DNA of 64,000 nucleotides from Brienomyrus brachyistius (lineage: Eukaryota > Chordata > Actinopteri > Osteoglossiformes > Mormyridae), in assembly GCF_023856365.1 (NCBI RefSeq), contig NC_064535.1:12978363-13042362 (forward strand). The letters are read 5' to 3'. A program made the position numbers and the translations under genes. This document shows, piece by piece, positions 39,984-52,660 of this stretch. Each line of letters begins with the position of its first letter. The stretch's first letter is position 1. The notes under the pieces were generated by a model. That model ran no database searches and had not been told where the DNA came from. It saw only the letters and a list, made by a program, of their open reading frames with translations.

Positions 39984-40984
39984 TGCTGTGTGACCTTGTA
40001 GGGTCTTACATATACATGCATGTCAGATCATGTTTCTGTCTATTTTCTCAGAAGCCAGGATTGCTTGATACAGGTGGTGACCTCAGAACAAAAATGCTGC
40101 TATTATTTTCCTAATAAATGCAACCCTTTTATGTAAATGTTACAGAGGAAATAATTGGCGTGGAGGAGAAACAGTCCTAAGCTGGAAACCATACTGTTGG
40201 TGAAGAATCTTAACTCTACACATTTCTTGATTATTTCACCTGACCACATCCACCAATGTGTTATCCACCAATGAGGTTGCAGTGAAGTCACCTGATCGTG
40301 GTGCCTTAGCCTGTTCCACTTGGCTCTCCAACATGTCGGTGATCTAATTGGCCAGAGCCTCTAACATCTCTACGATCTATTTGGCTGTGTCTGGTGCCAG
40401 TGGCCTATGAACATGCTCTGTGTGGTTCGGGGCCTGCTCCTTCAAGTAACCTCCTGTTCACATATTCATCTGTTTACTTCTGATTTCTTGGCCGCCCATT
40501 CCACTTCATATTAAAACTATTAAGATGTATGCAGATGAGCATAGGAGATTTGATCAGTTTATTGGCCTGGATTTATTTTCTGGTTTATTAGTGGTGTCAG
40601 CCACATTGGAGTGATGTTCTCATTGGACATATTACTATATTTTATTACTATTTTTATTGCATACAGCATTTCTCACTGAGACACCACCCTCTGGTAAAGA
40701 TTGCTGTGTTTCCCATCCCAGGGTTTTAATTTCAGCACTAACTTGTTACCCGAGCCATTGCCCTGTTCGCACACCTATTTTTTGTGATTGGACACAGATG
40801 TAAATGATGCTTTTGTGGTTCTTGTTGCTCTGATAATGCAGCCACTTCGTCATTGACAGACCTGAAATAATTTCTGACCTCTCTGTAACGTTTGTCTGCT
40901 GTCAATAAACTGTCAGTCACAGGCTTCCCCAAGCTGCTTCACCAAGCTGTGAAAATCTACCTGTGGTTTTTGAATTAGCACTGG

Positions 40985-41170
40985 TGCCTCACACCTCCAG
41001 GGTTTGTGGGTTGCCGACATGCCTCCTCTTTGTGTGTGGAGTTTGCACGTACTCCCCGTGTCGTACGGCTTTCCATCCTGCTTTCCAAAGACTTGGCATC
41101 TTGAAATTATCTGCCATCTGCATTTGAGTCTGTGTGTATCTGCCCTATGATGTGCTGGTATCCCGTCAGG
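40985..41170 (+). mobile_element. Eroded SINE 5' fragment
   Basis: Phrases such as ggtgcctcacacctccaggg, gtggagtttgcacgtactcc and ccgtgtcgtacggctttcc match, with decay, the 5' half of the SINE at 51535-51904. Confidence 0.55.
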
Positions 41171-42119
41171 ATAAGACACACAATATATTTACAGATATAG
41201 AGGAATGCTGAATGGACTCTTACTTGATAGCATGTGTCATGCTCGGTCATGCCTGCAGGTGGGGCTGCAACCTCTTTTGTCCCCATATTTGTTCTGCTTG
41301 CATGGTCTGAGTTTCTTGTTGATGAAAAACTCTTTCCTTGGACATGTGATCATTTTCCCTCATCCCCTCCTTCATCCCACGTGACAAAGCTCCTCGGTTA
41401 GCATCTGTCCTGAGTGGTAATTCTGGGTGACTTTGCTCATTTCCCATGGATGCTATATGGCTTTTGTCTTCCAGTTTGACAACGGGCACTTTGACCAGTA
41501 AAGCTGGTTTAAATGAGCTTCATGATGAGCAGACTGTTTGTTGGTGGCTCAGAATATTACCTCTCCTTGGATGTCTGCTTAGTTATGCTTTTAAATACTC
41601 CAGGCTGATCCAACACACAGCATAGACTGAGTCTTAGAAGTAGCTTAAATTATAAATGAACAAAACAGGGAGAAATGGAGCAGCAGAGCAGGTTTGTACA
41701 GCATGGTGTGCTGTCATGCTCCTGCTTTCTGTCTTATACCCACCCTGTTAGCCAAACACCTGTTCAAACAGTGTTGATGAGTCATCCTGTTGTGCCAGTG
41801 TGTGTGTAGCTCCATGGTTATTCCTCTGGTCCCAGGTGTAGGCTCACAACACCCCCTTACCCCCAACACCACACGCTTGGGCAACACACATCCAAAAGTC
41901 TCTGGCTTGATGTTCTCTGTTTTCAGGAGAGCTGATGGTCGCAGTGAATGAGCAGAGCATTGTGAATCTTATTATGGTTCAAGAGATGGTGGCATTCCGC
42001 TGGTGGGAGTACGATTGGGAATACTGAAGGATTGTACTGTATCAGCATTTACCTCCAGTTCCACTAGAGGGCACTCAGGCACCCTAAGGCTTGGAGCTTT
42101 CTCCGCCTTGCTCATTTTT

Positions 42120-42332
42120 AATATGTTCATCATTCCTGGGCTTGTATTTAGGTGGGGATTCAGCTAGGCGGTGCAATGTGTGGCTCAAAAGTAGCCGTAA
42201 CATGGTGTAATCCAGAGAATCCCAAAGATGCTGAATGGGTGACATGTCTGGTGAGTATGCAGCCACTACTGCAGGTCTATGATTGGACGGGCTACCAAAA
42301 GCAGACGAGGCTGATGGTAGAGAAATGGACAT
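42120..42332 (-). pseudogene. Degraded Tc1/mariner-like transposase fragment
   Basis: On the minus strand an open stretch contains YSPDMSPIQHLWDSLDY, resembling the SPDLNPIEHLWD block around the last catalytic acidic residue of Tc1-like transposases. Upstream and downstream homology is not recognisable, and no terminal inverted repeats were found. It is a short, old remnant. Confidence 0.5.
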
Positions 42333-45300
42333 TCATGACTCCATCCAGGATGTCTGTGGCATCAGGGACACTGAGTTTTTCAACAAAAAAATGCACATTT
42401 TAGACATCCCCTTCATTGTGCCCATAAGCAACAGCTGTATAGTGATTACGCTGCCCCATCAGTGTGTTGATACGCCAGAACTGTGCTTGGAAGACGTATG
42501 ATCTTTGTGTCCCTACAGAAAATCTTGTATTTTTTTTGTAACTTCTGTAAAATGGGAGCAATAGTGTTGCAGTTGTACTTTTGTTCAGTGTATTTATGGC
42601 TGGAAGGATTGTTCTTGGCGGAATGAAGCTCAGAGTAGAATGAGGTACCTATGTAATGGAACTTCTTATGCTGCAGCTATAAGCCTGACCACTGTCACCA
42701 ACTCAGGACTTTTATTATTGTCACCGGTGAGAGATGATACCCTCTCGGTCAGCCACTATAACAGCAAAGGTGGTCCTGCATCAGGCTGCATCTAAGACAC
42801 AACCACATCTCAGTCAGACGTCTCTCTCTGCCTACCTGTTTCAAATGAGTTTCATTTTTTTTTTTTATCCTTGTTACGCTTGTACAGAAATATTGTGTAT
42901 CATTTTCTTGTATTGAAATCGGGAATCAAGGACAGGGCAGGAATGCCAGGCAAGCCATTGCCTTCTCATTTATTTCTGCATACTTCTTAGGCTACATAGT
43001 TCTCTTTGTATTGAGGAAGGTGACACATAGTTTTGACAAGGGTGAGCGGCAGGCCTGCAGGTGGAGTGGAAGCTGTCATATTCACCTTGGGCTGCCATGC
43101 AGATCTCCTTTCTCCTGCAGCGCGTTTGTTTTCGTTCCCTCCCTTTCACTTGTTGCCCCTCTTCGAGCCCTCTCTCCTGACAAATGCCTGTCAGGTTCTC
43201 TGTTCTCACCCTCAGAGGAACAGGGACCTGTAAAACAATCAGGGCCTGAAAGGCGGACAGCCTCCTCTGGCACGCACCTGTGGGTCTGCGCACACCAGAC
43301 AAAAGGTCGCTTGCCACAGGGTCACAAGCCCTGTGTTTGTTTGCTTTACAGCATGATTTTGTCTGCCTAAACCAGCTCAGAAATGATGGTTTCTTTGTAG
43401 AACTGCAAATAAGGCAGACTGGGTGGCCTTGGATAAAGCGGACAGACACGGTCGGCGTTCAGCGGGTATGCCTGCCTTCCATGGGGTAGCACAGAAAGGA
43501 AGTTGGACAAGCAATGCTAATGCTAAGCTATTAGCCGCAGGATATGTTGAGTATTTTTGGTGCCTTTAGAGGCAATAGCTATAATGTAAATACCACTGTA
43601 GAGACATGGATGTAAGGCTGCTTAATTGCATGCAGAATCTACCAGTGTTGATAGGAGCTTTAACACTGCAGTCTGATGGACCTTTCTTGTTTTTAGGACT
43701 CCAGCTGTCCTTGCCTTTACTGGGCCCTTGATCATGTGTAGCTGGTTGCTCAGGTCTGGTGGAGGGAGACAGCCCGGCGCCCTGCTCCACTGTGTACATT
43801 ACGGCCAGACGCTGGCAGGGGGGAGTACAGATCTGACCATGAGGCTGCCTGCGGAATCCCACTGTCTGTTTTATGGTGACTGTATAGAACCTTCCAGAAT
43901 CTCCCTGTCTAAATAATCCATGACAGAGTGCTCTCCCCACCACATTAGTGTCCGTTCTCACTTATCATGGTAAGCTCGGCAGGAAAAGGTAGCCTTAACA
44001 AAATGCAGCAGCCCACTTGCCATCAGCAGACTAATCTTGCCTTTAAAAAAAAAAAAAAAAAATCTGCCTTCTTTGGAAATGATCGGGTCTGCTTTTAATG
44101 CGCCGGGCTAAGCCGGGCCCTCGTGTGAGTGCTTTATCAGCCTGTCTGACGCATGGCAATCTTGAACCATGAACTGCCAAGTTTCCACAAAGAAACATGA
44201 CAAATTACTATGAAAGACATCATATTTGTCAGTCGCAAAATAAATCATTCACTCTTTTAGGTTTTATTTGGAGTACGTTTGCTTGCCAGTTGTGCATTTT
44301 GGTGGGCAGACTTTCCGTGTTTCTGTCATCCACCAAATTAAAAGGATGTTAATATTGCCTTATATTGTGTTGCTTGTTATGTAATGAAATGTAAAAAAAT
44401 AATAAGAAAAATAGGATGAAGTGAATGTGCACTGACTGACAAGCTTATTGAAGCAGTGCCTGAAACGCATTCTGGCTGTGCTGAAACCTGTGTTTTGGCA
44501 GCGGCGGTCCTAGGTCAGAGACTCTCGGCATGCACCTGTGGAGGTAGTGCAAGGGTGGAAGCTGAAGAATGTGACCCCCCTGAGCAGCAGCGTAACTCAG
44601 AGGATCTAAGGCCAGCAGCTCCTGACACTAGTGCTGCGAAGATCCAGATTCCAAGAGTCAAAACATCCGTAGCTGTTATGCTGCTCGTCTAGGCTTACTT
44701 ATAATATAACACTGACGGACTCTCGGCTGACCCGCCCCTCCGCCCCTAGTTCAGGGGGGGAGACGCAGCAGTCAACAATTAAGGCTGATATATACTTTTG
44801 CGTAGATTGTACTGTGTTCGGCATGACAATGTTTCCCAACCCAGTCCTTGGGGACCCCCAGACATCGGGGGCAGTACTGGGGGGGGGGGGGGGGGGCAGT
44901 GCCCCCATGACAACATGCATGGCCCCCCCTAAATATGTATGCTACTTGGGCTAAAATTTTGTATGCTGGGCATATATGCACATTTTCTTGACGCTTAACG
45001 CGGTTGTGCCAAGTGGTTGAGTCGCTTGAATTGGTGAAAAGCGAACAACAGAAAAATATAATGATGCTTCTGGAAGCAAGACGGCATAAACAAGAAATCA
45101 GAGTTACGTATTTGTGGAAACAGTCCAATGTAACTGCAAAGCATTGCATAAATAACTTCTTCTATATTGTCTTCTGTTCCTTATTGCTGCCAATCTAGTG
45201 TAAGTAATTCTTGCATTCTACGCATTAGCAATCAGCCTTTTTTTTTTTACGGGTACTGGAGGATGGCTGGGTCTCCTGACCATTCTGTCTCCTAGGTGGT

Positions 45301-46984
45301 AACACTCATTTCTCTGGCTCTGGACTCTCTAGGCCACTGGAGTCCTGGTCATGTCCTCCCACTAAGGAGTAAATCCAGGCTCTCTCAGGAGCCAGATAAA
45401 CCTGCCTCATCGTTTCCAGGTCCCCTGCTGAAAGGCTTGTGGAGAAAAGCTGGTTTTCTGGCCCAAAATTCTGATTCTGAGATTCATGGGCAAGACAGTC
45501 CAGAATAGGCTAGGAGCAATCACAGAGCATGTTTTTCTTAATTATATCTTAAATATAAAGGGTATTTGGAGGAAAACATCATTACAATTGGTTGAAGGGT
45601 GCATTAATTTTTATCAAATAAAATATTATTTGTGCCATTTTAAATGCATCCACTGTCAGGAGTCATGCCATCTCACATTTTACCTACCTTTGACGCCAAC
45701 TGCTCATGACCTACAGATTTTCAGCCCTAGCAGTGAGTGGAGCAGAAGGTCTCTATTGAAAGTCCTCCATGATGGAGGACTTTTTGAGTCCTAGGCGGCT
45801 CAGCGGTCTAGGAATCAGTTCATCCTTGGAAAATTTCCCTTGAGCACAAGTTCTTGTCAGCAGGTCCAGAGGCATGTGCAGTTTGCACAGTGTTTCATGT
45901 TTGTGGAACGCAAGAATGAGCGAAGGAAGGTGTTCAGAACCCCTCAGGGGGACAGAGCTGAGTTGTGACGGGATGCAGCTGGCTGGGCTGTGAACCTGCA
46001 GGCACAGGAGATGTATGTGAAACCAAACACTTAATACCACTTATCTAATACAAGAAACTCATGGCAGGTTTGCAGTGAAAGGACCACTTACCCCAATAAA
46101 TCCTGTTGTTTATAGTTTTACAACATTACTGATGGTCTTCAGTCCTGAAAGTACAGTAAATTGTCTCGCACCAATGAAACTGATATATTAACATCTAACA
46201 CAGTGCTGGCATATCTACGCAAAGACAAATTACAGTATTTCTAGGCATAGATTTCAGCATGCTGTCACACCTCTTGCTTTTTAGTTACTTTGAACAAACA
46301 TGAGAAAGGAAGAGAATAGGCAGAGATTTTGCGTGTGTACGTGTGTATCTCATCTGTTTAATCACAGCCAGAAAAGCCCATTGGTGACCTAATTATAGTC
46401 CATTCAAATTCAAAGTCAATGTCTGCATCAAGGGTCCTGGAGAGCCCACCCCCAAAGAACACCCAGAACTTAAGGCTGCCAGGAATCTGGAAACAACTGA
46501 TATTCCAATTGGAGATCCCCGGTGAACAGAGCTGTCACCCCCCCACCCCCACCACCACCACCACCACCACCACTCTAGTCTTGTTGTGTGAGATTCTGTA
46601 AGAAAGTAAACAAGTCACAGAATCCCTTCTGTCACAGAAACTCTTTTACTGAATAAATACCTCATTCTACACCCACCTGTTTTTGTCTGTTAGGTCACAC
46701 ATCTTCTTGAGGTGTGGAAAGGACCTGAGGGGTGGGGTCTTGGCTTGTCTGGTTAAGAAGCACAGGCGCAATTCAGGGACATAAGGCCATGGTAAGAGTC
46801 ACTGTGCACCTCATTGTCAAAAAAAATGACTTTTGTTTTGTGACTGGGGAATACCAAAACTTGCCTGTACTAGTCTTCAGCTTGGACTGTTAAGGCAACT
46901 GTTTGAAGAACAGAGTGAAAGATGTGTGTGTGTGTGGGGGGGGGGTCTTACTGAGGATGATATTATGTTCTGAAATGTGTCACG

Positions 46985-47260
46985 GCATGCGGAACGGAGG
47001 ACTCAAAGGTGGGCGTTAGCAAAAAGGGGTTTCATTAATTGAACGGGAGCAGGGAAACAAATGAGACAGCAAGGGGTCAAAACAAGAAGGCTGGTACAGG
47101 AAAAAGACAGGCAGACAGGAGGAGCAACGTCAATGACCGGACTGGGGCTGAGGAGCCAAACAGGTACTTAAATACAAAGACTAAGGAGGGGTAACGAGCA
47201 ATAAGCATGGCTCATCAGGGCCATGTTAAGTAGGGGACTGGAGGGTCAGGCGGACATGAC
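46985..47260. repeat. Dispersed repeat, copy 1 (related to 57755-58330)
   Basis: It shares aaaaggggttt, aaggggtcaaaacaa and caggtacttaaatac, in the same order, with the region near 57800-58015. Such A/G-rich elements are common in fish genomes; the class is not determinable here. Confidence 0.5.
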
Positions 47261-50200
47261 GCATAGGACATATCAAAGTGGCAATGAGGCATCAACCAAA
47301 CTGAATTTCTTCTGTTCCTGTGTTTCCCTTATGCTCGTGTTCAGTAGTAAAACCATGAAAAATAATATCATCATGTGTGTGGATAAGAATTGCATCTTTG
47401 GATCGCTGATTTCTGATTATTTTAAAACCATCGTTTGAACCACCTGTCAGTGAATAAAAAGCGGGTACTGTTTCAGGGGAACACATACTCCCTCATTTTG
47501 TGATTTCTGGGGGAAAAATGTTCTCAGCTCTGCATTAGCCTTGACCCTGCGAGTGGTGTGTTCCCTGTGATACCTAAATGTGGCTTCTTGTGGAAGGCCA
47601 CCCTTCCAACAGGAGACACTGTGCCAAACAAGCATCAACACCCGTTGCTAAGAGGCACTCAGTAGAGGCACAAGGGAGAGCCCCTGCTACAGGCCTGATA
47701 GGAAGAGCTGTCAAAGAGTGGGCCTCCTCAGGACACTCCTTGTTCTTCTTTATCTGCAGCAATTAAAACATTTAAATTCCTTCCAAGAACTTGGGAGTGG
47801 GGGTAGGCTGTCAAAATGATGTCTGGAGAAAAGTAGCAGGTTTGGGTATATCTAATGCGAAGGCCATCTATGGATATGTGCAAGCAGAAATATCTAAGTT
47901 CTGCCAAAAGACGCACTGTTACCACACACCCTAGGCCATTCAACGTCCAGGAAAGATGCTGTATTACTATTAAACACTTAAAATGCATGCATTCAAAGTT
48001 ACCCCTTAGCCTTTAGATCTGCCCATATTGTTAGAATTAATTCGATAAATTAGTGACTAAGGAATACTGGAGACATCAGACAGTCACGTGCGTCTGGACA
48101 ATACCCAGCGCGCGCGACGAGCGTCAAGCGTTTGGACTGTAACCAGGCGAGTACAGGGCTGGGAAAGTATGGATAAAGGTCTTGGTTTTTAACGCCCAGC
48201 GACAATGGAAGCGATGAATACACTGCATTACTAATTTTACATCCAACGTAGTGAGCGTTAAGGATGATAATGTATGACACTCGCGAGCATACGTTAGCAA
48301 TATCTAAGTTTTGAGCAGGGTATTAATGTATGACGAGTATATTTATATATAGACACACACCCTAGATATACACACACGAGTTTTTTTACACTGTAAAGAG
48401 TGATGTTTATTCGGTTATAATTACATGTTGGTAGCTTTTGCACATACTTTTCACATTCCCGTCAGAAAAGTTCCAAATTCCTGTCAGACCATCTGTAGTT
48501 CAAAACCGCAGCTGAAAAATCCCTTCGCTCAGGTACCGCGGTGTTTCTGTTCGCAGTAAGCGACACTGCTGCTTTCGTTGGAGCCTCGGGTGGTGTGTTC
48601 TGCCTCCAGTTTCGTGCTGTAATATGCCCTCCGAACGCCCCTCCTATGGCTTACGGTAAGCTGCCCTGCAAAGCCAAAGATTGGCTTCCTAATCTCCTGG
48701 ATCGAGTATGCCTGTTTTCTTTATCGTAGTGTATCACATTATGTATGTGTAACTCTATTAGGCTGTAAACCGTAAATTATGTTGGTTTTAAATACAGTGG
48801 CTGGGCTCATTTATTAATGCCTTTTCTGGGCGTCTCTGTTCACTATCATGGGTCTTTTTGGCTGGAACTTCACTTTGACCATAATTTACCATGAAACTTC
48901 TGCTTACAACGCGAGATCGTGTGGCCCATGCCATTTTCTTCTGTCTTCCTAGAATTATTTTCTTTGACGCACATTCCCAGAATGCACAGAGCTTATGGGC
49001 TGTCTACTTTATAAATTAAAGTGACAGGTAGTGCTGGTCGGTTTACTGCTGTATCTTGACCAAAACGTTCTATGGCGAGCTGTACACAAAGCACATAAAA
49101 ATAACTTTCAGAAAAGTAGAGAGAATAATAGAGAGAAAATGACTTGACACAAATATAATCAATGAAATTTATAATCGGCTTCAGTAGTGTTAGGTGTCTG
49201 TGCACAGAAGTTATGTATTTTTTCCATTTTCTTATATAAGACTTATAAAAGAGCCACATCATTTATACACAATAAGCTTGTTTCTAACAGCAGTAAATGT
49301 TTACACCTCTGTAAGGTGGGATGCTATGAACTAATAGCCACTAGCCCAGATAAGTCCTTTAGGTCAGCTCTGTGACAACAGTGGGTGTGTGGGGGATGTA
49401 AGGGGGAACAGGAGACGGGGGTTATAGAGATCTCTGGTCTCTCTAAACACAGGCATTAACCATGGCCCATTTCCTTCCTAATTCCTGCCCTCGGCAGAGC
49501 CGGACTGAATGCATTAGGGTGTGCTACCATTCCTAAGAACCTCCCGGCTTCCACACCTTTGCTGTCATGGTGCACAGGCTCTGCATGAATGGCCCAGTTC
49601 AAAAGCAAACACAAGGTGCCCCATAGCTTACAATACAAATACCCCCTTCTGGAAATTTGCAGGCTGTGTATAACCGTTTGGCGGAATATATTGTTTACTA
49701 CAGATAAATATGTATATGTGAAAGCAGATAGTCTACTAGATTTCTTCAGAAATCTGTTATTTGGGATAAATCCTTGAACATACTGTGCAGATGAGTGTCT
49801 TGTTTCCTTTGGTCTTGCATTCACCATATAACAAATACCCAAACTGAATACTTTCGTAGCTAATCTAAAGAAACAAATGGCAAGTTATATTGATTTAGTA
49901 GTCCATTATTGTTATTCATAGACATTAATATAAATGTTTTCAGTTTCATAAATATACAATACAACTAATCATGTTGCTAACACAATTGAACCACATTTTC
50001 AAGTTATTTTTGTTTGTTTTGGAAAAATGTTGAAGAAGATGTAAATGAGTTGGTTTCTTCTTGCGTTGCAGATGTATACGTATAAGGGTTGCACAGAAGC
50101 ACTGCATAGATAAGGTATGAAAAAGTGATGTGTATCAGGATATATAGGACACACATAACGGCACACACTGACCATATTCTTATCTGTCTCAGAAAAGATC

Positions 50201-51534
50201 ATCTCACTAAGATCAGCTATGTTACATGGAATAATTTAATTGTAGTCTTGGTAAATCTCATATGATAACATTTCACAGACCCTTTTGCCCAAATATATGT
50301 ATTTTTAACATACTTCAACATTTTACTATATAGAATGTATTAAATGTATGTGACCTCATTATTCATTATATTAATAATGTTCTATTGAATCACTTGAAGA
50401 TACACAATAAAATCAGGGATATGTCATATATAACAGATTACAAAGTCCAAAAAGGACACAGGGAGTTTAGAGTAATTTTTCAGTTCCTCAGCATATAAAA
50501 CATGATCAGTTGTCATAATACAGAATAAATACAAAATCCCCAGTGTTTTTGCCAGTTGTAAAGTAACCTGTGAAACAAGGTCTTTAATGCTATTGAAAAA
50601 TAATTAGAAGTCACGCTCCTGTAAAAGTGCTGAATGGTGTGCGCTTGTGTTAATCTGGGTTGAATTGAGTTGGAATGCTCTGAAAATGGGTAATTGTTGC
50701 AAACAATCAAAAAATTATGGCAATTGTATGTTGTCAGAGACACAAAAAGTCTTTATCAGTGATCATTCCTTTTACACAAGCATCCTACTGAAAATGGGCT
50801 TCTGGGCGAGTAAGAACTGCAGTTGACATGTTTTGAACTGTGTCTTAGTTGCACTGCACAATATTGCATGTGGCTGTATAGACCTGAAACAATACACAGA
50901 ACAATGTCCTTCCTGTGGAATAGTACTATGCATCTTCACATTGACTGTCTTCCAACCACTAATTTCATCACTAGTGTGTAAATGAGGATTAATTTTATTG
51001 CACTGTGTAAAAAGGTATAAGATGGAAATTCAGTTCTCCAGCTGGAGTTGAGCTGCTTCTGTGCCTGCGGTGGATCTTCTTGAATAGAAGCTTAATGTGA
51101 CCATTCATGTTAGATTGTGCAGAACTGTAGAGCTAACACAAGGCTGCCGCTCAGGCAAATTGTTTACATACCTTGAGCTCTATATATAGGAAGTTTAAGG
51201 AAGAGTGGCTATTTAAATAATGTTGTTAAGTCAACATTGATTTATAGCAAAGCTGACAAGTTCATGCTTTGCCCAGCTCTCGACCACAGAGATGGGTTGA
51301 CTTTATAGACTCAAGTAGAATAATGTTAGTTCTACATTTGTGCTGGTAGGCTTTGCAAGACTCAGCTTGTGGCCCAATATGTTTATCCCCCACAAACAAT
51401 AGGGTCTTTCCTTGTATGCAACATGAATTCTGAGACTTGCAATATCTTAAGATATTTAGCATAATTGTTATTATAGTGGTTTAAGATAATTAAGTTATTA
51501 TTATTATGATTATTATTATTATAGCTATTTTGTG

Positions 51535-51904
51535 GGGTGGCATGGTGGTGCAGCGGTTAGCACTGTTGCCTCACACCTCTGGGACCCGGGTTCGAGTCTC
51601 CGCCTGGGTCACATTGTGGAGTTTGCATGTTCTCCCCATGTCATCGTGGGGTTTCCTCCGGGTACTCCGGTTTCCCCCCACAGTCCAAAAACATGCTGAG
51701 GCTAATTGGAGTTGCTAAATTGCCCATAGGTGTGTATGTGTGAGCAAATGGTGTGTGAGTGCGCCCTGTGATGGGCTAGCCCCCCATCCTGGGTTGTTCC
51801 CTGCCTCGTGCCCATTGCTTCCGGGATAGGCTCCGGACCCCCCGCGACCCAATAGGATAAGTGGTTTGGAAAATGGATGGATGGATGGATGGATGGATGG
51901 ATGG
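51535..51904 (+). mobile_element. Intact SINE-like retroposon with 14-bp target duplication
   Basis: A 370-bp element beginning gggtggcatggtggtgcagc, with gttcgagtctc as a B-box-like motif, then tggagtttgcatgttctccc, and ending in an ATGG tail. The flanks atagctattttgtg (51521-51534) and atagttattttgtg (51905-51918) are direct repeats with one mismatch, as LINE-driven insertion makes. It is the best-preserved copy of a family seen at 19643, 40985, 52400 and 58961. Confidence 0.85.
51873..51904. repeat. (ATGG)n tail microsatellite
   Basis: Eight tandem atgg units forming the 3' tail of the SINE at 51535-51904. Confidence 0.95.
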
Positions 51905-52399
51905 ATAGTTATTTTGTGAGTATTGTTGACTATTGTTATGCAGGTTATTGATTTTTAAAATGTATGTTATTGTTCACATAGTTCACATAGTTTTGTGTTT
52001 GTACACTTGAGTTTATAAATTTTAGATAAGAATGCAAGAGAGAAATAATATAAATATACAGTCTGTGATTGGCCTTAGTAGACCAATCTTAAGGCTATAG
52101 ATTGGGATAAGACATTTTTATGGAAAGCAGATTGATCTCACAATGATTTATGGGGGAAAATACAGTGGTTTACATATTGTCAAGGGAATTATTAATGTTG
52201 ATTCAAACTTAAATTTAAAACAAATACATTGTGGACTATTTATGAGAATTTTTTTCTTAGGTTTTTGTAATGAATAACATAAAATGCTTCATATTTGTTT
52301 AGGTCGTTATGTGGTGCTTTGCATGTTGGAAGTTAAAATGATTATTGGCAATATTATTCTTCCGCAAATAGTCATCCTGCACAGGAAGTCTTCAGGGAT

Positions 52400-52660
52400 G
52401 CCAGCACACATATCCATACAAGGGTTCCGGGGCCCAGAGCCTACCACACAAGTCCGAAGATACCAGCCTGTCACAGGGCACACACAATTGGCAATTTAGT
52501 AATGCCACTTGACATAACTGAATGCTTTATAACTGCAGAGGAAACCAGAATACTTGGAGGAAAGCCGACCGACACAGGGACAATATGAAATACACAGTCC
52601 GGGGGCAGGATTTGAACCACCTATACTGGAAGTGTGAGGCAATGATGCTACCAACCAACA
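52400..52660 (-). mobile_element. Old SINE copy, minus orientation
   Basis: The reverse complement contains gcctcacacttccagtatag, ggttcaaatcctgcc, ggctttcctccaag and aaattgccaattgtgtgtgc, matching the order of the SINE at 51535-51904 with heavy divergence. Confidence 0.55.

Noticed and set aside
42970..43449. 159-codon open frame on minus and 119-codon frame on plus
   Set aside because: Cys/Arg/Ser-rich low-information translation with no family resemblance, open on both strands because of local composition.
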